From positions 47,605,757-47,669,756 of the forward strand of contig OZ022499.1 of NCBI GenBank assembly GCA_963989385.1: a DNA stretch of 64,000 bases, in the 5' to 3' direction. The notes beneath the pieces were generated by a model. That model saw only the letters and a list, made by a program, of their open reading frames with translations. It searched no databases and was not told where the DNA came from. A program made the translations under genes and the position numbers. This document shows positions 1 through 11,922 of this stretch, piece by piece. The number at the start of each line of letters is the position of its first letter. Within the stretch, counting starts at the first letter, position 1. Source of the stretch: Ctena decussata (lineage: Eukaryota > Mollusca > Bivalvia > Lucinida > Lucinidae).

Positions 1-409
1 AGCTTTCAGACAGAAAAAAATGCATATTTCAGCTAGTCCAGGCTCATCTTTCCCATAATTTTTGCAAAGTTATCGGTGCATCACAGGCAATTGTACAACA
101 ATTCTTCTCCACCTGGTACCCAGTCATTGCTATCTTTGTGCTAGCAAAGTCGCATGTGCAATACTCCATAAGACCACAACGAAATCATATTTATCCACTA
201 ATTTCTGTAAGACCCAGAAAAAATACATGTACATCACTGGTGTGAAGGTATCCAAAGCTTCCATAGCCTCCGAAAAACCGATCTCAAAATTTGCTCATGA
301 ATACTAACTGGGTACTGGGGCGCCTTAACCATTAATCTACTAGTTCTGCTGTTTGACAAGTCCACTAGTACTATGAGGTAAATGTTACATAAAACTACTG
401 GCAGAATGG

Positions 410-475
410 CAAACAGTTTAGACCCTGATCAGACTGCTCCTCTAGGAGCAGTCTGATCAGGGTCTAAACTGTTTG
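410..475. repeat. Perfect 66-nt hairpin (32-bp stem, 2-nt loop)
   Basis: The left arm begins CAAACAGTTTAGACCCTG and ends GACTGCTCCT; after CT the exact reverse complement follows, ending AACTGTTTG. No mismatch was seen in either arm. It belongs to the family of short palindromes sharing CAAACAGTG.AGACC and TGATCAGACTG words that recurs through the window (for example 23817, 34384 and 49464), here in its most symmetric form. Confidence 0.9.
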
Positions 476-1525
476 CTCTGGGAACTGTTTGCTCTCATTT
501 TCTGTTTGATCTGGGTGTAAGCTGTTTGCTCTGGGATCCCTTTCTCAATTTCTGGGCTGCTGTGGTACATGGTGGGGTCATCAGAAGTTGACAAAGTAAC
601 TACGCCTATAAATCCAAGGGACAGCTGTCCTGTGTTGAACATTACAGCATTCAACAGTGCCAAAAGATTCATACAACTTCAAGTTTCATAAATCAAAAGT
701 TCGTCAAAGTTTATTTTAATTCAACAAAACGCATAACTTCACTTGATAGAAACAAATGAATGAATGAACCCCATGCATGAAACAACTGATGATCTAAGTT
801 TCTCTAACTTCCAATTTTATGACCTACCAGCTCAGCAACTAGTAAACTTCAGTGATCTTTGGTGGATTTCAGTTACGTTGCAAAATAACAAGCCATACAT
901 AAATATCAAACACCTGTTCTTTGCAAACAAGATGTTCAATGTGATCAACAAATCAAATACTTGAAGAGCAATTAAAATTTACTCTTAATTATTCCAGGCC
1001 TTTTCTAAAACCCAAGATCCTGATTTGTCCCAAAAGTCAGAACTTGAAACATAACATTAGTGTGGAATCAATAATCGTCCAAATTTAATGCCCAATATAC
1101 TATCAGGGTAACCATTTTTGAGCGCCATACAAATAATATTTTAATTTTGTATTGATACTTAATATGCTTGTTTATCCTGTATGAGTAGAGGCTAACTGTA
1201 AACATTATGTTTCAAACAAGTAACAATGACTATCTGCAAGATTACCCTCAAAGAAAAAACATATACAAAGCTTGATTAAATGTCACAAACATAAACAAGG
1301 AAACTTTGATTATTTCAAGCTTCAGACAAGTACAGACGTTAAAAAAATTAAAAATTAAAAAATTAAATTCTATATCATGTGACAGAGAAAAGTACTCTCA
1401 ATATCCTTTTGTAAGGTGTCTGAAGGAATTACCCTAAAAATTCTAAGTATTGGGACAGACAGTTCCGAGCAAACAGTGCACACCAAGATCAAGACAGGAT
1501 TCTCAGAGCAGTCTGATCAGGGTCT

Positions 1526-1594
1526 GAGGTTGTAAAACTTGAGTATAGTCTCAAACTCAAAATAACGCACACTGATTAGCTGCTTCCGAGCATG
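1526..1594. repeat. Half copy of an ACTTGAG hairpin MITE
   Basis: The segment TTGTAAAACTTGAGTATAG followed by CTCAAACTCAAAATAACGCA and a GATTAGCTGCTTCCGAGCATG end matches one arm of the palindromic elements at 9527-9649 and 12351-12488. The second arm is absent, so this is a truncated or half-deleted copy. Confidence 0.7.
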
Positions 1595-1795
1595 TGGTGT
1601 CCTTGGGGCCTGGGTCTATTGTTTGTCATTCCATCTGCATCTTTTGGATGTATTACTGAATTATAAAACAATGGTATTTATTTTAGATGCCCCAATTTTT
1701 AGAATTTTTACTGTATGTACATGTATAATGATGATGGTGTGTTCAGAAGGAATTATGTAGTAAAAGGGAAGCCTTGGAGCTGATGCAGTCTTTAG

Positions 1796-1966
1796 CAATT
1801 ACAATCAGGTTTGTCCTTACATGACATACTAGTAAATTTTAGAATGGCCTCTTCAGTGATTACAATTATGTCTGTCCTTACATGACAATTTTAGAATGGC
1901 ATCTTAAGTGATTACATTATGTTTGTCCTTACATGACATACAAGTTTAGAAAATTTTAGAATGGCA
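1796..1966. repeat. Three imperfect tandem copies around GTCCTTACATGACA
   Basis: Three successive units each contain a GTGATTACA-like start, TTTGTCCTTACATGACA, and TTTTAGAATGGC. Spacing varies between about 50 and 70 nt because the middle copy lacks the ATACTAGT/ATACAAGT piece. No coding meaning was found. Confidence 0.75.
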
Positions 1967-2179
1967 GTAATCCTTACCAGCCACTACAATAAAACCTGTA
2001 ATCATTCAGAGAGCAGTGTCTGAGAAAACACTGCAGAACCAGATCATACCACTGGTGCAACCTGATAAGGATCTGCAATGTTTTCTTTATCTAAATGCAT
2101 CTTCCAACAGGATAAGTAATTTTTGTGCGCTATTGGCAACTTAATCCTTGAAGCACCAAACAACAAAATCTATGTCTGT

Positions 2180-2326
2180 GAAATTTCAGAGAGTGTTTCG
2201 TTCAAGCTATTCAGAATTCAAAGACTGGAGGGCAAACAGTGCAGGCAGCTCCTTATGAGCCGCCTCATCTGGATCCATGCTGTTTGCCATTTCAACTATT
2301 TTCACTTATGGTGCTTTAAGGGTTAA
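2180..2326. mobile_element. Palindromic AAACAGTG/GCTGTTTGCC MITE
   Basis: The core GGGCAAACAGTGCAGGCAG ... CCTCATCTGGATCCATGCTG-TTTGCC is an imperfect inverted repeat around TTATGAGCCGCCTCATC. It is flanked by the TTCAGAATTC- and GGTGCTTTAAGGGTTAA-type ends seen in fuller copies (for example 44022-44231). It is non-coding and non-autonomous. Confidence 0.7.
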
Positions 2327-3028
2327 TATTTTCTTACATTTCAAACTGTATGGTGTTTTACATTTCTAGCCTCTAAGACAACTTTGTTCTTACTAAACTA
2401 ATCTATAACACATACTGACACTCTTTCAGATCTCCAATTAAGCTAAATTTGGACTTACCTGGAGATCTGGTGATTACTAAAACTAAACTCTGAATCTTCA
2501 ACAAGTGGAATTCTGATCATCTTAACAATATGGCTGGATATATAATTTGAGCCGTTTCACCCCAACAGATCTAACAAATTTATGCAATAATGTAAACACT
2601 GATGAATTTACATATTATGTACCCATGCAGTGTACCTATGTATTTAGGCATCTTGCATATTATAAACTTTGTAAAACAGGCTTTAGTTACAAGAGCTTTG
2701 TAAAACAGACTTATTTACAAAAGTTTATTTCACAAATTAGCATAGGAAACTGGTGTTGTTTTTACAATTTGAACCAGGTATGATTTAATATCTCGATTAC
2801 ACCATTCTAACAAGGTCTGTGTCATAAGTAAAACAGTAGCCAAGGTACTCCATGCAAGGGGAGTATTGGAAGATAATTCTGAGATAATTTCTGTTAATTC
2901 TTCAGAAAGACATGTTGTAACCCATCATTTAAGGTGTTTGTGTACACCTCCTTGCCCTTTCTACAAGGGAACGTTTTGTGATTTTCTGTTTGCTTTCCTG
3001 GACAACAGACACTTCCAAGATGAGGCCA

Positions 3029-3100
3029 ACTCTTAAAGGAAAGAATTTGCTCCTAAAGGACTCTTAAAGGAAAGAATTTGCTCCTAAAAGACTCTTAAAG
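3029..3100. repeat. 31-bp tandem duplication (2.3 copies)
   Basis: The unit ACTCTTAAAGGAAAGAATTT followed by GCTCCTAAAGG occurs at 3029-3059 and 3060-3090 with one change, then a 10-nt partial copy. The same GAATTTGCTCC word family appears in dispersed repeats near 11260-11450, 24810-24955 and 46665-46870, so the duplication is internal to a dispersed element. Confidence 0.85.
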
Positions 3101-4345
3101 CAGGCAAAAAAGGAGAGTAACTCCCTTGAATGTGCTCTTTTTATCTTAAACCACCTTGCAGAAGTGGTTCTAGTGAGTGGACGTAACAAACGTCCTATCA
3201 AGAATTAACATAAATCATCCCAAAACTGTCAAGAAAACCTCTCTTTACCCGGAATTCTGAACTATCCAGACCCAATCTTATCACAGGAGAACTAGCACAT
3301 GGATGCATGCATCAATATCACTACATTTACCTCAGCTACGTCTTCAAACTCAGCTCACACAGGGTTCTGTGGAATTCTTGTTGTTTTGTATTTTCTTTTC
3401 CTTTGTGGATTAGGACAACACTGAGACAGCCAAAAATGTTGACTGTCTACTTAATATAAATCAATTCCTACAGATTTGCCATTAATGAAGTTCCACATGT
3501 GGTTGCTACAGGCTTGTCTCTTTGTTTAGACGTGAGTGTGAACTAAAGTTAAGACAAATGAAGTGATATTGAATCCTATATTAACATAACATAATAATTA
3601 TCAGAATGAATAAAATGGTCCTAACTAAATCTAAGTTCTATTTTCAAACCGGTTTCTAAATGGAACATGCCAATAAGTAAACTTATGTAAAACATTCACA
3701 GAACCCAGAAAAGTCAAAACTTTGGGGGTTACAAAAATTCAACAATATTTGTAAGGACATATGTTGTGGGATATCTTTAAACATGATTATACAGTAATTC
3801 CATAACATATGTTTTAATTGTGGATACAAATAAAAGACACCCCAAACCATGGCTTATTTGAAGCTCTGAAACTCTATATAAAATACAACAGAAGAACAAG
3901 GAACCTATATTTTCATGGAAAATTTTAATAACTTCAATGGATGAATGAATGACTTGGCGGTTTTATGTTCTTTTCAACAGTATTTAGTCATATGAAGACG
4001 ATGGGAGGTTTCTTATGAAGGGCTCTGTACGATGAAAAAGCTGTTTAGGATTGGGCAGACTCTCCCCTTCAGCGGGCCTTAAACCTGCGACCCATTATCC
4101 AAAATCAGGAGTGCTACCACCTAAGTCAATTGGACATTTAATAATAAGTTTCTACACCTGCTAAGCAAAGGCCTTTGTGTAACAAGATCCTACCCTATTT
4201 CCATGATGTAGTGATCCAAAGTTTTATTGTTTTTCTTCTTTCATAAACATATGAAGCTCAACAGAACCGCATACTGGGGCCCACAACATCATGTCCTGTG
4301 GAAAGAATAAGAAAAGCTTGTTTGTGACCAACCAAAAATATAATA

Positions 4346-4440
4346 AGTATTGGGACAGCTAGGTCTGAGCAAACAGCACAGACAAAGATCAAGCTACTCC
4401 GAGCAGTCTGATCTGGGTCCTCAACATCTGACATTCCATC
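4346..4440. mobile_element. Degenerate GAGCAAACAGCACAGAC palindromic MITE
   Basis: GGGACAGCTAGGTCTGAGCA...AACAGCACAGAC, then TCCGAGCAGTCTGATCTGGG and a TGACATTCCATCTTCAT end. The same order of words recurs near 33360, 34075 and 34384. The inverted repeat has decayed. Confidence 0.55.
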
Positions 4441-4663
4441 TTCATATTTTGTACTCTTTACTGCTTTGTCAAACCAAACAGGTCCATTTTGAGGACAATA
4501 ACATTAATTATTTTAGGAGGCCCATTTTTTTTTACATTTTTAAGGTAGTATGTTTGTGATTCTGTGACACAAAGACTGAACTCTGAGTGAAAAGAGAATG
4601 AAAACATTGAAAGGAGGAATTCAGCCAGCCCACTATACTGAAACACTGTTGTACAAACACTGT

Positions 4664-5484
4664 TATAATGTCACACCTATGTACTAGAGTTACAACATTG
4701 TACTGGCGTCCAGTATTGTACTGGTGTCACAACACTGTACAGTGTTACAACTTTGTACTTGTGTCACAACATTGTACTGAGGTCACAAGATTGTACTGGT
4801 GCCATGACATTGTACAGGTGTCATGACATTGTACTGGTGTCACAACATTGTACTGGTGTCATTACACTGTACTGGAGTTACAACATTGTACCAGTGTCAC
4901 AACATTGTACTGGTGTCATGACATTGTACTGGTGTTACAACTTTGTACTGGTGTCACAACACTGTACAGTGTTACAACTTTGTACTTGTGTCACAACATT
5001 GTACTGGTGTCATGACATTGTACTGGAGTTACAACATTGTACTAGTGTCACAATATTGAACTGGTGTCATGACATTGTACTTGTGTCACAACATTGAACT
5101 GGTGTCATGACATTGTACTTGTGTCACAACACTGTACTGGTGTCACAACACTGTACAGGTGTTACAACATTGTACTGGTGTCATGACATTGTTGTACTGG
5201 TGTTACAACATTGTAATAGTGTCACAACATTGTACTGGTGTCACAACACTGTACTGCTGTTACAACATTGTACTAGTGTCACAACATTGCACTGGTGTCA
5301 CCATCACAACACTGTACTGGTGTCACAACACTGTACTGGTGTCACAACATTTAACTGGTGTCACTGTCTCAACACTGTATTAGTGTCACAACACTGTACT
5401 GGTGTCACAACATTGTACTGGTGTCACAACATTGCACTGGTGTTACAACATTGTACTGGTGTCACAACATTGTACTGGTGTCAC
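4664..5484. repeat. 19-bp minisatellite, about 43 copies
   Basis: The unit is TGTCACAACATTGTACTGG with variants (CATGACATTG, TTACAACATT, ACTGTACTGG). The 19-nt period is not a multiple of three, so all three forward frames cycle through one peptide pattern (CHNIVLVSQHCTGVTTLYW-like) and stay largely open. That open frame is a by-product of the repeat, not a gene. A few units carry insertions (for example near 5300 and 5365). Confidence 0.95.
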
Positions 5485-5999
5485 TACAAATTTGTTTCAA
5501 TGTTATGTGCCTGCTGAGAAGTGTTAACACAAACACACAACATTTATATCACATATTCTAGGGTAAGGGGAATGATCTAGATTAAATGCAAAGTATAGAC
5601 TGTGATAGATAACAATGTATAGTACAGATTAGATGTTATAGTATATAGAACTCCATATAACAGGAGAATTTGATGGTAACTGTAAATATGTCTTTTTCAT
5701 ACAGACTATGCTGCAACCCCTTGTTAGAGCTGTCTTAGTGGGGCAGTTCTAATGAAGGGTCAAGAACATAATTCGAATAGAAATTCTCAGAATTCTTAAA
5801 TTCTCCCTCTATCTGAAGTTCTGAGTATACATAAAAAGTGTTTTTTGTAATAAAGGTTTGCGTTATAAAAACAAACAAATAAAACAACCTCAATTCTTGC
5901 ATTCATAACCACTCAAGTGACAAGATTTCTTTTAACCTAAACAAAGATCTGTGTTTCAGAGACATGGAGTCAACTTTATTACCCAACCTATTATAAGCA

Positions 6000-6172
6000 A
6001 AACTATAACACAGTTATGACTGTCTACTGTGGTTCTTATGTTCCTTGCACATGATCGGTCAATACTTATGACTATTGCCGCACATATCTATAACATAGTA
6101 ATGACTGTTCACTGTGGTTTCCATGTTAACTGCAAGTGATTGGTCAATATTTTTGACTATCGCCACACAGTG
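6000..6172. repeat. 85-bp tandem duplication
   Basis: Two copies with period 85 (TAACA at 6006 and 6091) contain GTTATGACTGT...CACTGTGG or its variant, then GTGGTTCTTATGTT or GTGGTTTCCATGTT, GCA.GTGAT.GGTCAATA and GACTAT.GCC.CAC. They are diverged by roughly a sixth by eye. No coding content. Confidence 0.75.
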
Positions 6173-6689
6173 ACATCACTTTACGCAGAGATAGTGGGTG
6201 ATGTTTTTGACTATCACCCTATCATGCGCTGAAAGTTGGCATAAATGAGGCTTTCTGACATTATGCAAACATTTTACATTGGTTGGGTAATAAAACTTCC
6301 TCAGGAAAGACGTCTACTCTTCCATGGTTATATTTCATGAATATTCCGACACCTCAATCACTTCTGTTTTCACTTCTGTCCATGATTTAACCCTATTGCA
6401 CTCAGAACAGCCAAAACTCCATAGATTTTTGGCAATTCTGAGTGCAGTAGAGTTAATTCATCCTTGAAATTTAACAAGCCCATTGTGTCCTATCAAGCTT
6501 GTTAGCAACCTCTGCACACCCTGACCAAATTGCTGCTGCATCTGACCTGGATCTCAGAAGTACCAGTCAGAATATTTCTGGTAAAGCCGGCACAGGCATG
6601 ACTGTATTTATTTGCCTATAAAACAGGTTGTCCCCTATCTAGAATAATCCCAATATCTAAATAAGTCTTATGAAATTCAGGTATAATAT

Positions 6690-6870
6690 GTGTTTTTCCC
6701 TTCCAAAACTATCCCAAAGATCTAGATCCATCTCATACAATAAATCTAGATTTTTGGAATTGTTTTGGATGGGAACATAAACCAACCCTTTCAAAACAAT
6801 CCCAAATATCTAGATATGGGATCTATCGTAAGATTTTTTGGGATTGTTTTGAAAGGGAAAACCCTCTTCC
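6690..6870. mobile_element. Palindromic TCTAGAT / GGGATTGTTTTG MITE
   Basis: The left end reads TTTTTCCCTTCCAAAACTAT with ATCTAGATCCATCT. The right end reads GGGATTGTTTTGAAAGGG, the inverse complement of the left. An internal partial duplication (TTTGGAATTGTTTTGG...CCTTTCAAAACAATCCC) suggests two overlapping copies. Related shorter palindromes lie at 14076-14175 and 31575-31682. Confidence 0.7.
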
Positions 6871-7729
6871 TTATAAGCAAAGAAATATAGTAACACTATA
6901 GGACTTTGTAGTTTTTATGGGAAAAGCCATGTCACAGAAGAGTTAGCGTCATATTAGCAATAACTATCCATCTACAACATTTTTCTCCTGAGGAAAAAGA
7001 GCTTAAATTTCATCACAATTTATGTTAACTGGGGAAATAAAGTATTTGCAGGTTTCTGGTAAAAGACTTAACAAACATAAGCATGTATTTTTTGGACCAA
7101 AAAAAAAAACAACATAGTAAACCGTTTGTAACTTTTTAACTGTGGATTTCTTCTATACCTTGAGCTTTTCTCCAATCATAGAACATTTCTTTTCTGAAAG
7201 TCAGTCATTAACAGCAATATATCTCATTTCAGTATTTGTGCGTGATTTTCTATATTTGGTCCATCTAACAATAATACTTCAAACAAACACATACATGACA
7301 CTAACAGCTGAAGAAATTGGTAACCACATAATAACACTTAAATAGCCCTACAGGTACAACTCAACCCGTTCATGCACAAGGTACCTAAATGGACTCCATT
7401 AACAATTTATGAAGAAATTGTTGTTTCAAATGTATGCAGCGCAGATCCAGACCAGACGTTGTGCTTTGCACCATCAGGGTCTACTGCATTGTTTGCAAAG
7501 ATTCATGCTATGAGACATAATAGTATTATGGGTTACTGTTTCTGTATTGTACAAGCCCTTCTTACAATTAGAACTATTTGTCCTATGATATGATGGGTAG
7601 TAAAAAATCTGTTGGCTAAATGACAAACCCTCTTATGCAGATCCTGAATCACATCTAGATTTCTAGATACATGGATTAGCTGAGGATAATTCTTGGATAA
7701 TTATTTGTTATTTCTTCATTAAAAAATAT

Positions 7730-7999
7730 GAGCCACAACCAAAAAAACCAACAAGGTGGCATGTGAGCCACGTGAAGACTCAGATCATCCTGGGCATACT
7801 GTTGGGAAGGAGGTAGCTTAGACCCTTAGCTATCCTTTAAGCACACAGTGAAGACTCTGATGAGACTGGGGAGATGCTCAGGCTGATCAGAGTCTTTGCT
7901 GGGCAGACTTTGACTTGACTGGTTGGATGGCCAGGCTGATCTGAGTCTTCACTGGGCGCACATGCCACTTAGTTGGTTTTGTTGTGCCGCAGCTCATAT
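7730..7999. mobile_element. GAGCCGCGACAC-type terminal-inverted-repeat MITE, copy 1
   Basis: The left end is GAGCCACAACCAAAAAAACC and the right end is GGTTTTGTTGTGCCGCAGCTC. Inside are CAGATCATCCTGGGCAT and CAGGCTGATCTGAGTCTTCA, mutual inverted repeats, around a GAAGACTCTGATGAGACTGG centre. It is the most diverged of five copies (others at 11686, 12511, 17215 and 45618) and has no transposase. Confidence 0.85.
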
Positions 8000-9526
8000 G
8001 TGCTGAAGCCGTTCTAACAAAGGCTCACAACACATAATCGACACTGAATTGACGGGCATTGCAGAATCATCCCCAGATAATCCTCTTATTCAGAGCTCTG
8101 CATGTTTTTCTTATATCTAGTCCTTGTACTATATTAGCACACTCATCACACACATATTAGCACATTAGCAACAACTACACTGTACAGATCATCATACAAG
8201 TTTGAACTTGCTATTTACAACTAAATAACACCACACATTAAACCACTATCCCTAGTAACATTTCCATATTTTCCAATGAGGAAATGCTATAATATCTCTG
8301 TAACTGTACAAAAGATTCTAGTGTAGCTTCTCTGTTAAATATCTAGCAACTTGTGAGCTGCATAACATGTAAACAGGGTCCTTTGTGTAGATATGTCACC
8401 ATCAATGGCTCAGACCAGAATGGCTGTCCGTAGAGCTCAACAACATAGGGATTATCTCACAATGATTTCTAGGATATTCTTAATTCCTCCATTTACAATA
8501 CCTCATCACTGTAGGATTTTATGGATAATTACAGAAATTATTGCACACCCATCATCACAATCTCAAGCTCTGTGTCCAGTCAGAGGCCTTAACTATATGC
8601 CTGTGGCCATATCTGGGTTTGTACACAGTGTATATATACAGTGTATATGAAGCCAGAGATGGCCGAGATGGCCACACCATATAGTAAAGCCTTCTGACTT
8701 AGGCTTTCAGAATGTGCACTGAGTCCTGAGAGACATTGGAGATGACAATTTTTGCTGACATCAGCACAAAAGACCTTTTATGCATGTCACTGCTCATGAT
8801 CTGAGGAAAAAACTTTAAACTGCTTCAAGTGCCATCTGCACCAACGTCCGAAGAAAAAAATGTTAAAAAAGACACTACAGAGTTTTAATCAGACTAAATG
8901 CAACTTTCAAAATCTTTGTGATTTCATTTTCAAAAAAACTCCAAGTGGAACTCCAGCCTACCGGCAAATCCAACAGCAGTTCATACAAGAATCTGCATAA
9001 AAAATTGTGCAAACTAAGTTTCATCAAATTACTCATAAGAATGAAGGTAAGACATTGACACATGTACCAGGTTTCATAACCTTGATAAAAAAAAAAAGAA
9101 ACAATAACCAGCTCAGTGCATAGTAAAGAAATACCAACTTATACCTTGCTCATTAACACACTCTATCCACAAATATTCTAACAAAATTCAAGACATATGT
9201 ACATCCACCAGTAAAGCCCTTAACATATCTAAAATAAGCTAATTCATTTATGTTAAGAGTTAAACTACCACATAATATGAATGACTAATGGAATTTAGCT
9301 GCCTTATTGTGTAACAAATGTGCCTCCTCACAGGAATCGCCCACAGACTGGTGTATGCATACATATAATGGCTCCAGACTAGCTTGCAAATCCTAGCTTC
9401 TGGTCAGAAGAATCACTGTTCACTGTACATTTCATTTAACAGGGCTCCCAGTAAGCTTGAGTTTTCAACATAATTCTGGTATAATTCTTTTTCTTCTCTC
9501 CATGAAAATGTAATGATCCCACCTTT

Positions 9527-9649
9527 TATTAAAGGTTATAAAACTTGAGTACATTCTCAAACTCAAAATAAAAGCTAGCATGTGCTCAGAAGCAGCCAAT
9601 CAGTGTGCTTTATTTTGAGTTTGAGATTATACGCAAGTTTTATAACCTG
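9527..9649. mobile_element. ACTTGAG hairpin MITE
   Basis: Near-perfect inverted repeat: AGGTTATAAAACTTGAGTAC at the left and CAAGTTTTATAACCT at the right. Inner arms CTCAAACTCAAAATAAA and TTTATTTTGAGTTTGAG surround GCTCAGAAGCAGCCAATCAG. A close relative is at 12351-12488. Confidence 0.9.
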
Positions 9650-9822
9650 GGACCCTGATCTCATTACATGACATGGAAATGCAGACTGGTCAGTGCAACA
9701 GCCGTTTACATAGGCCAGCTTGTGGGTGTACCCTGCTTAGGCTCAAATATGCTTTACATTCATTCTCTGCATGTACAAAACTCTGTAAATTATGATCGAG
9801 TTCTTACACACAGCAAAAGTAA

Positions 9823-11177
9823 CAAGAGCTGTCGCCTGACAGCATAGCTCGCCTGAATTGGTGCTTGCCCATCACACAGCCGCTATGGTGGTGTGGACTG
9901 CTATGCATATAACTTCATGCAAGCATGTCCATAATGAAAACACATTTATAAACAAAAGCTATCTCAGAAATAAGTCTTAAAATAAAAAAAATGAAATGAA
10001 ATTTCAAAGTCCATGAGCTTGAGGTAAAAAAAAAAAAACTGATGGGTGGGGGGTGGGGGTGGGGCTATGTGGACTGCTATGCATAAAACTTCATGCAAGC
10101 ATGTCCATAATGAAAACACAAAAGCTATCTCAGAAATAAGTCTTAAAATAAAATTAAAATAAAAAAAAAAATGAAATGAAATTTCAAAGTCCATGAGCTT
10201 GAGGTAAAAAAACTGACGGGGGGGGGGGGGGGGGGGGGGGGGGAGGGGGGCTAGTATGTATCAAAACCGGGGGGGGGGGGGGGGGGGGGGGGGCTAGTAT
10301 GTATCAAAACCCTGAACCATTATCTAACATCAGCCCAAGTATTAGTATCAACTGAGTCCATCATCGTGGCATTGTGAAATTACGTCCTCATAAATATAAA
10401 ACTTTAACCAAAATCTTTAAAACAAAATTCTAAGTCGATGACCTTGACTTCAAGGTCACCCAGTGGGGTAAGTATAAGGTGTTTTGTAAAAACTCAAAAA
10501 AGAGTTTAACATCAGTTCAAGTATAAACTAAATCTCTGCAAAGCATTATGAATCAGTATGCAATTACAAAACTTTAAAAAAGACAAAAATTTCCTAAGTC
10601 CCTGACCTTGACATCAAGATCACTGAGCGGGGTTGGGGTAGTACTCTGTAGATCTAACTACAGTGCAAATATATAAAGAATTCATCTCTGGGTTCAGGAG
10701 ATATGTGTCTTTAAAAAACTTTAACCAAAACATCCAATCAATAAAAAGACAATATTCTAAGTCCATGACCTTGACATCAAGGTCACAGAGGGGGGTGGGG
10801 GTAGTACCTTCGAAAACTTTAGACCAATATCTAACTTTAGTGCAAGTATCAAAGGAATCCATCCATGGATTCAGGAGATATTGGGCTTTATAAAACTTTA
10901 ACCAAAACATCCAGTCCAAAAAAACACACCAATTTTCTAAGTCCATGACCTTGACATCAAGGTCACAGAGTGGGGTGGGGGTGGTACCCTGTTAAACCTT
11001 AGACCAATATCTAGCTACAGTGCAAGTATCAAAAGAATCCATCTATGGGTTAAGGAGATATAGGTCTTTAAAAAACTTTAACCAAAACATCCAATTCGAA
11101 TGCCGACGCGGACGCAGACGCTGACGCCGTGGTGACAACAATAGCTCTTCCTGAACTTTCGTTCAGGCGAGCTAAAA
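9823..11177 (+). mobile_element. Tandem-core non-autonomous element, family B copy 1 (Helitron/pearl-like)
   Basis: Starts CAAGAGCTGTCGCC and has AGCTCGCCTGAA near the 5' end. Near the 3' end a hairpin CCTGAA-CTTTCG-TTCAGG is followed by CGAGCTAAAAA, so the 5' word is the inverse complement of the hairpin's right arm plus CGAGCT. A 3' hairpin just before CTAA plus subterminal inverted repeats fits non-autonomous Helitron-like elements; central tandem repeats recall bivalve pearl elements. The core has four roughly 165-180-nt units with CATGACCTTGACATCAAGGTCA, then GGGGTGGGGGT and TTTAACCAAAACATCCA. Exact TGACCTTGA/TCAAGGTCA sites are at 10439-10447, 10450-10458, 10603-10611, 10766-10774, 10777-10785, 10946-10954 and 10957-10965. 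There is no open frame for a Rep/helicase. Confidence 0.8.
10218..10293 (+). repeat. Two long poly-G tracts
   Basis: A run of 26 G (10218-10243), one A, and six more G are followed by CTAGTATGTATCAAAACC and then 25 G (10269-10293) and the same CTAGTATGTATCAAAACC. The 18-nt spacer is thus duplicated along with the tract. Such runs can form G-quadruplexes and are also prone to assembly error. The other family B copy (35652) has only short GGGGTGGGG at the matching place. Confidence 0.85.
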
Positions 11178-11685
11178 ACTACCCTCATTGAAATCTGTAT
11201 TCGTAAGCATTTGTAAGAAACAATAAATGTACTACCAAAAAGTAGCCATCTCAATGTACATGGGTACACTTTCAGGGGAAGCAACTCTGTCATTTTTCAT
11301 TTCTGCCTCCTTTCTCAATGGAGGTCAACTCTTAAAAGAAACAATTTGTTCCTATAACAGCAAGTTCTTTCCTTTACATGAGTACAGATCCCACTTTGGA
11401 AATGCTTTGTTATCCAGGGAGCAAAAAGTAACAAAAGTTGTTCCCTTTTAAAAAATTTGGTGTAAGAGCAGAGAAGTGTATCCATATACAGTCAGCATGA
11501 TTTATCATTGTGTAATCCCTTAAATCACATTTTACCACTTTGTGGCCCTATATTTTGTGTCAACAGTTAATACTAGAAGCAGCTTTTTTTTCTTGGGGTA
11601 AATAATATTTAACATGCAAAGCTATATATCATTTCTATAGTAATCGTTATTATAGGTTTTGAGTTCATCCTCAACCTACTACATT

Positions 11686-11922
11686 TGAGCCGCATTGCCA
11701 CAAAACCAACAATGTGGTCTTGCGCCCAGCGCAGACTCAGATCAGCCTGGGCATCCGCACAGTCTGATCAGACTCTTTGCTGAGCGCTTAAAGGGTAGCT
11801 AAGGGTCTCAGCTACCTCCATGCTGACAGCGAAGACTCTGATCAGACTGGGTGGATGCCCAGGCTGATCTGAGTCTGTGCTGGGCGCAAAAGCACATTGT
11901 TGGTTTTCTCGTGTCGCGGCTC
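11686..11922. mobile_element. GAGCCGCGACAC-type MITE, copy 2
   Basis: The left end is TGAGCCGCATTGCCACAAAA and the right end is CTCGTGTCGCGGCTCA. Inner inverted repeats are GCGCAGACTCAGATCAGCCT and GGCTGATCTGAGTCTGTGC. An additional internal palindrome (GCTTAAAGGGTAGCTAAGGG and its partner) surrounds the centre. Confidence 0.9.

Noticed and set aside
4753..5561. Open frames with Cys/His/Val-rich repeats that superficially resemble zinc-finger spacing
   Set aside because: They are translations of the 19-bp minisatellite in successive frames; the C and H residues are not in a C2H2 arrangement and the frame shifts each unit.
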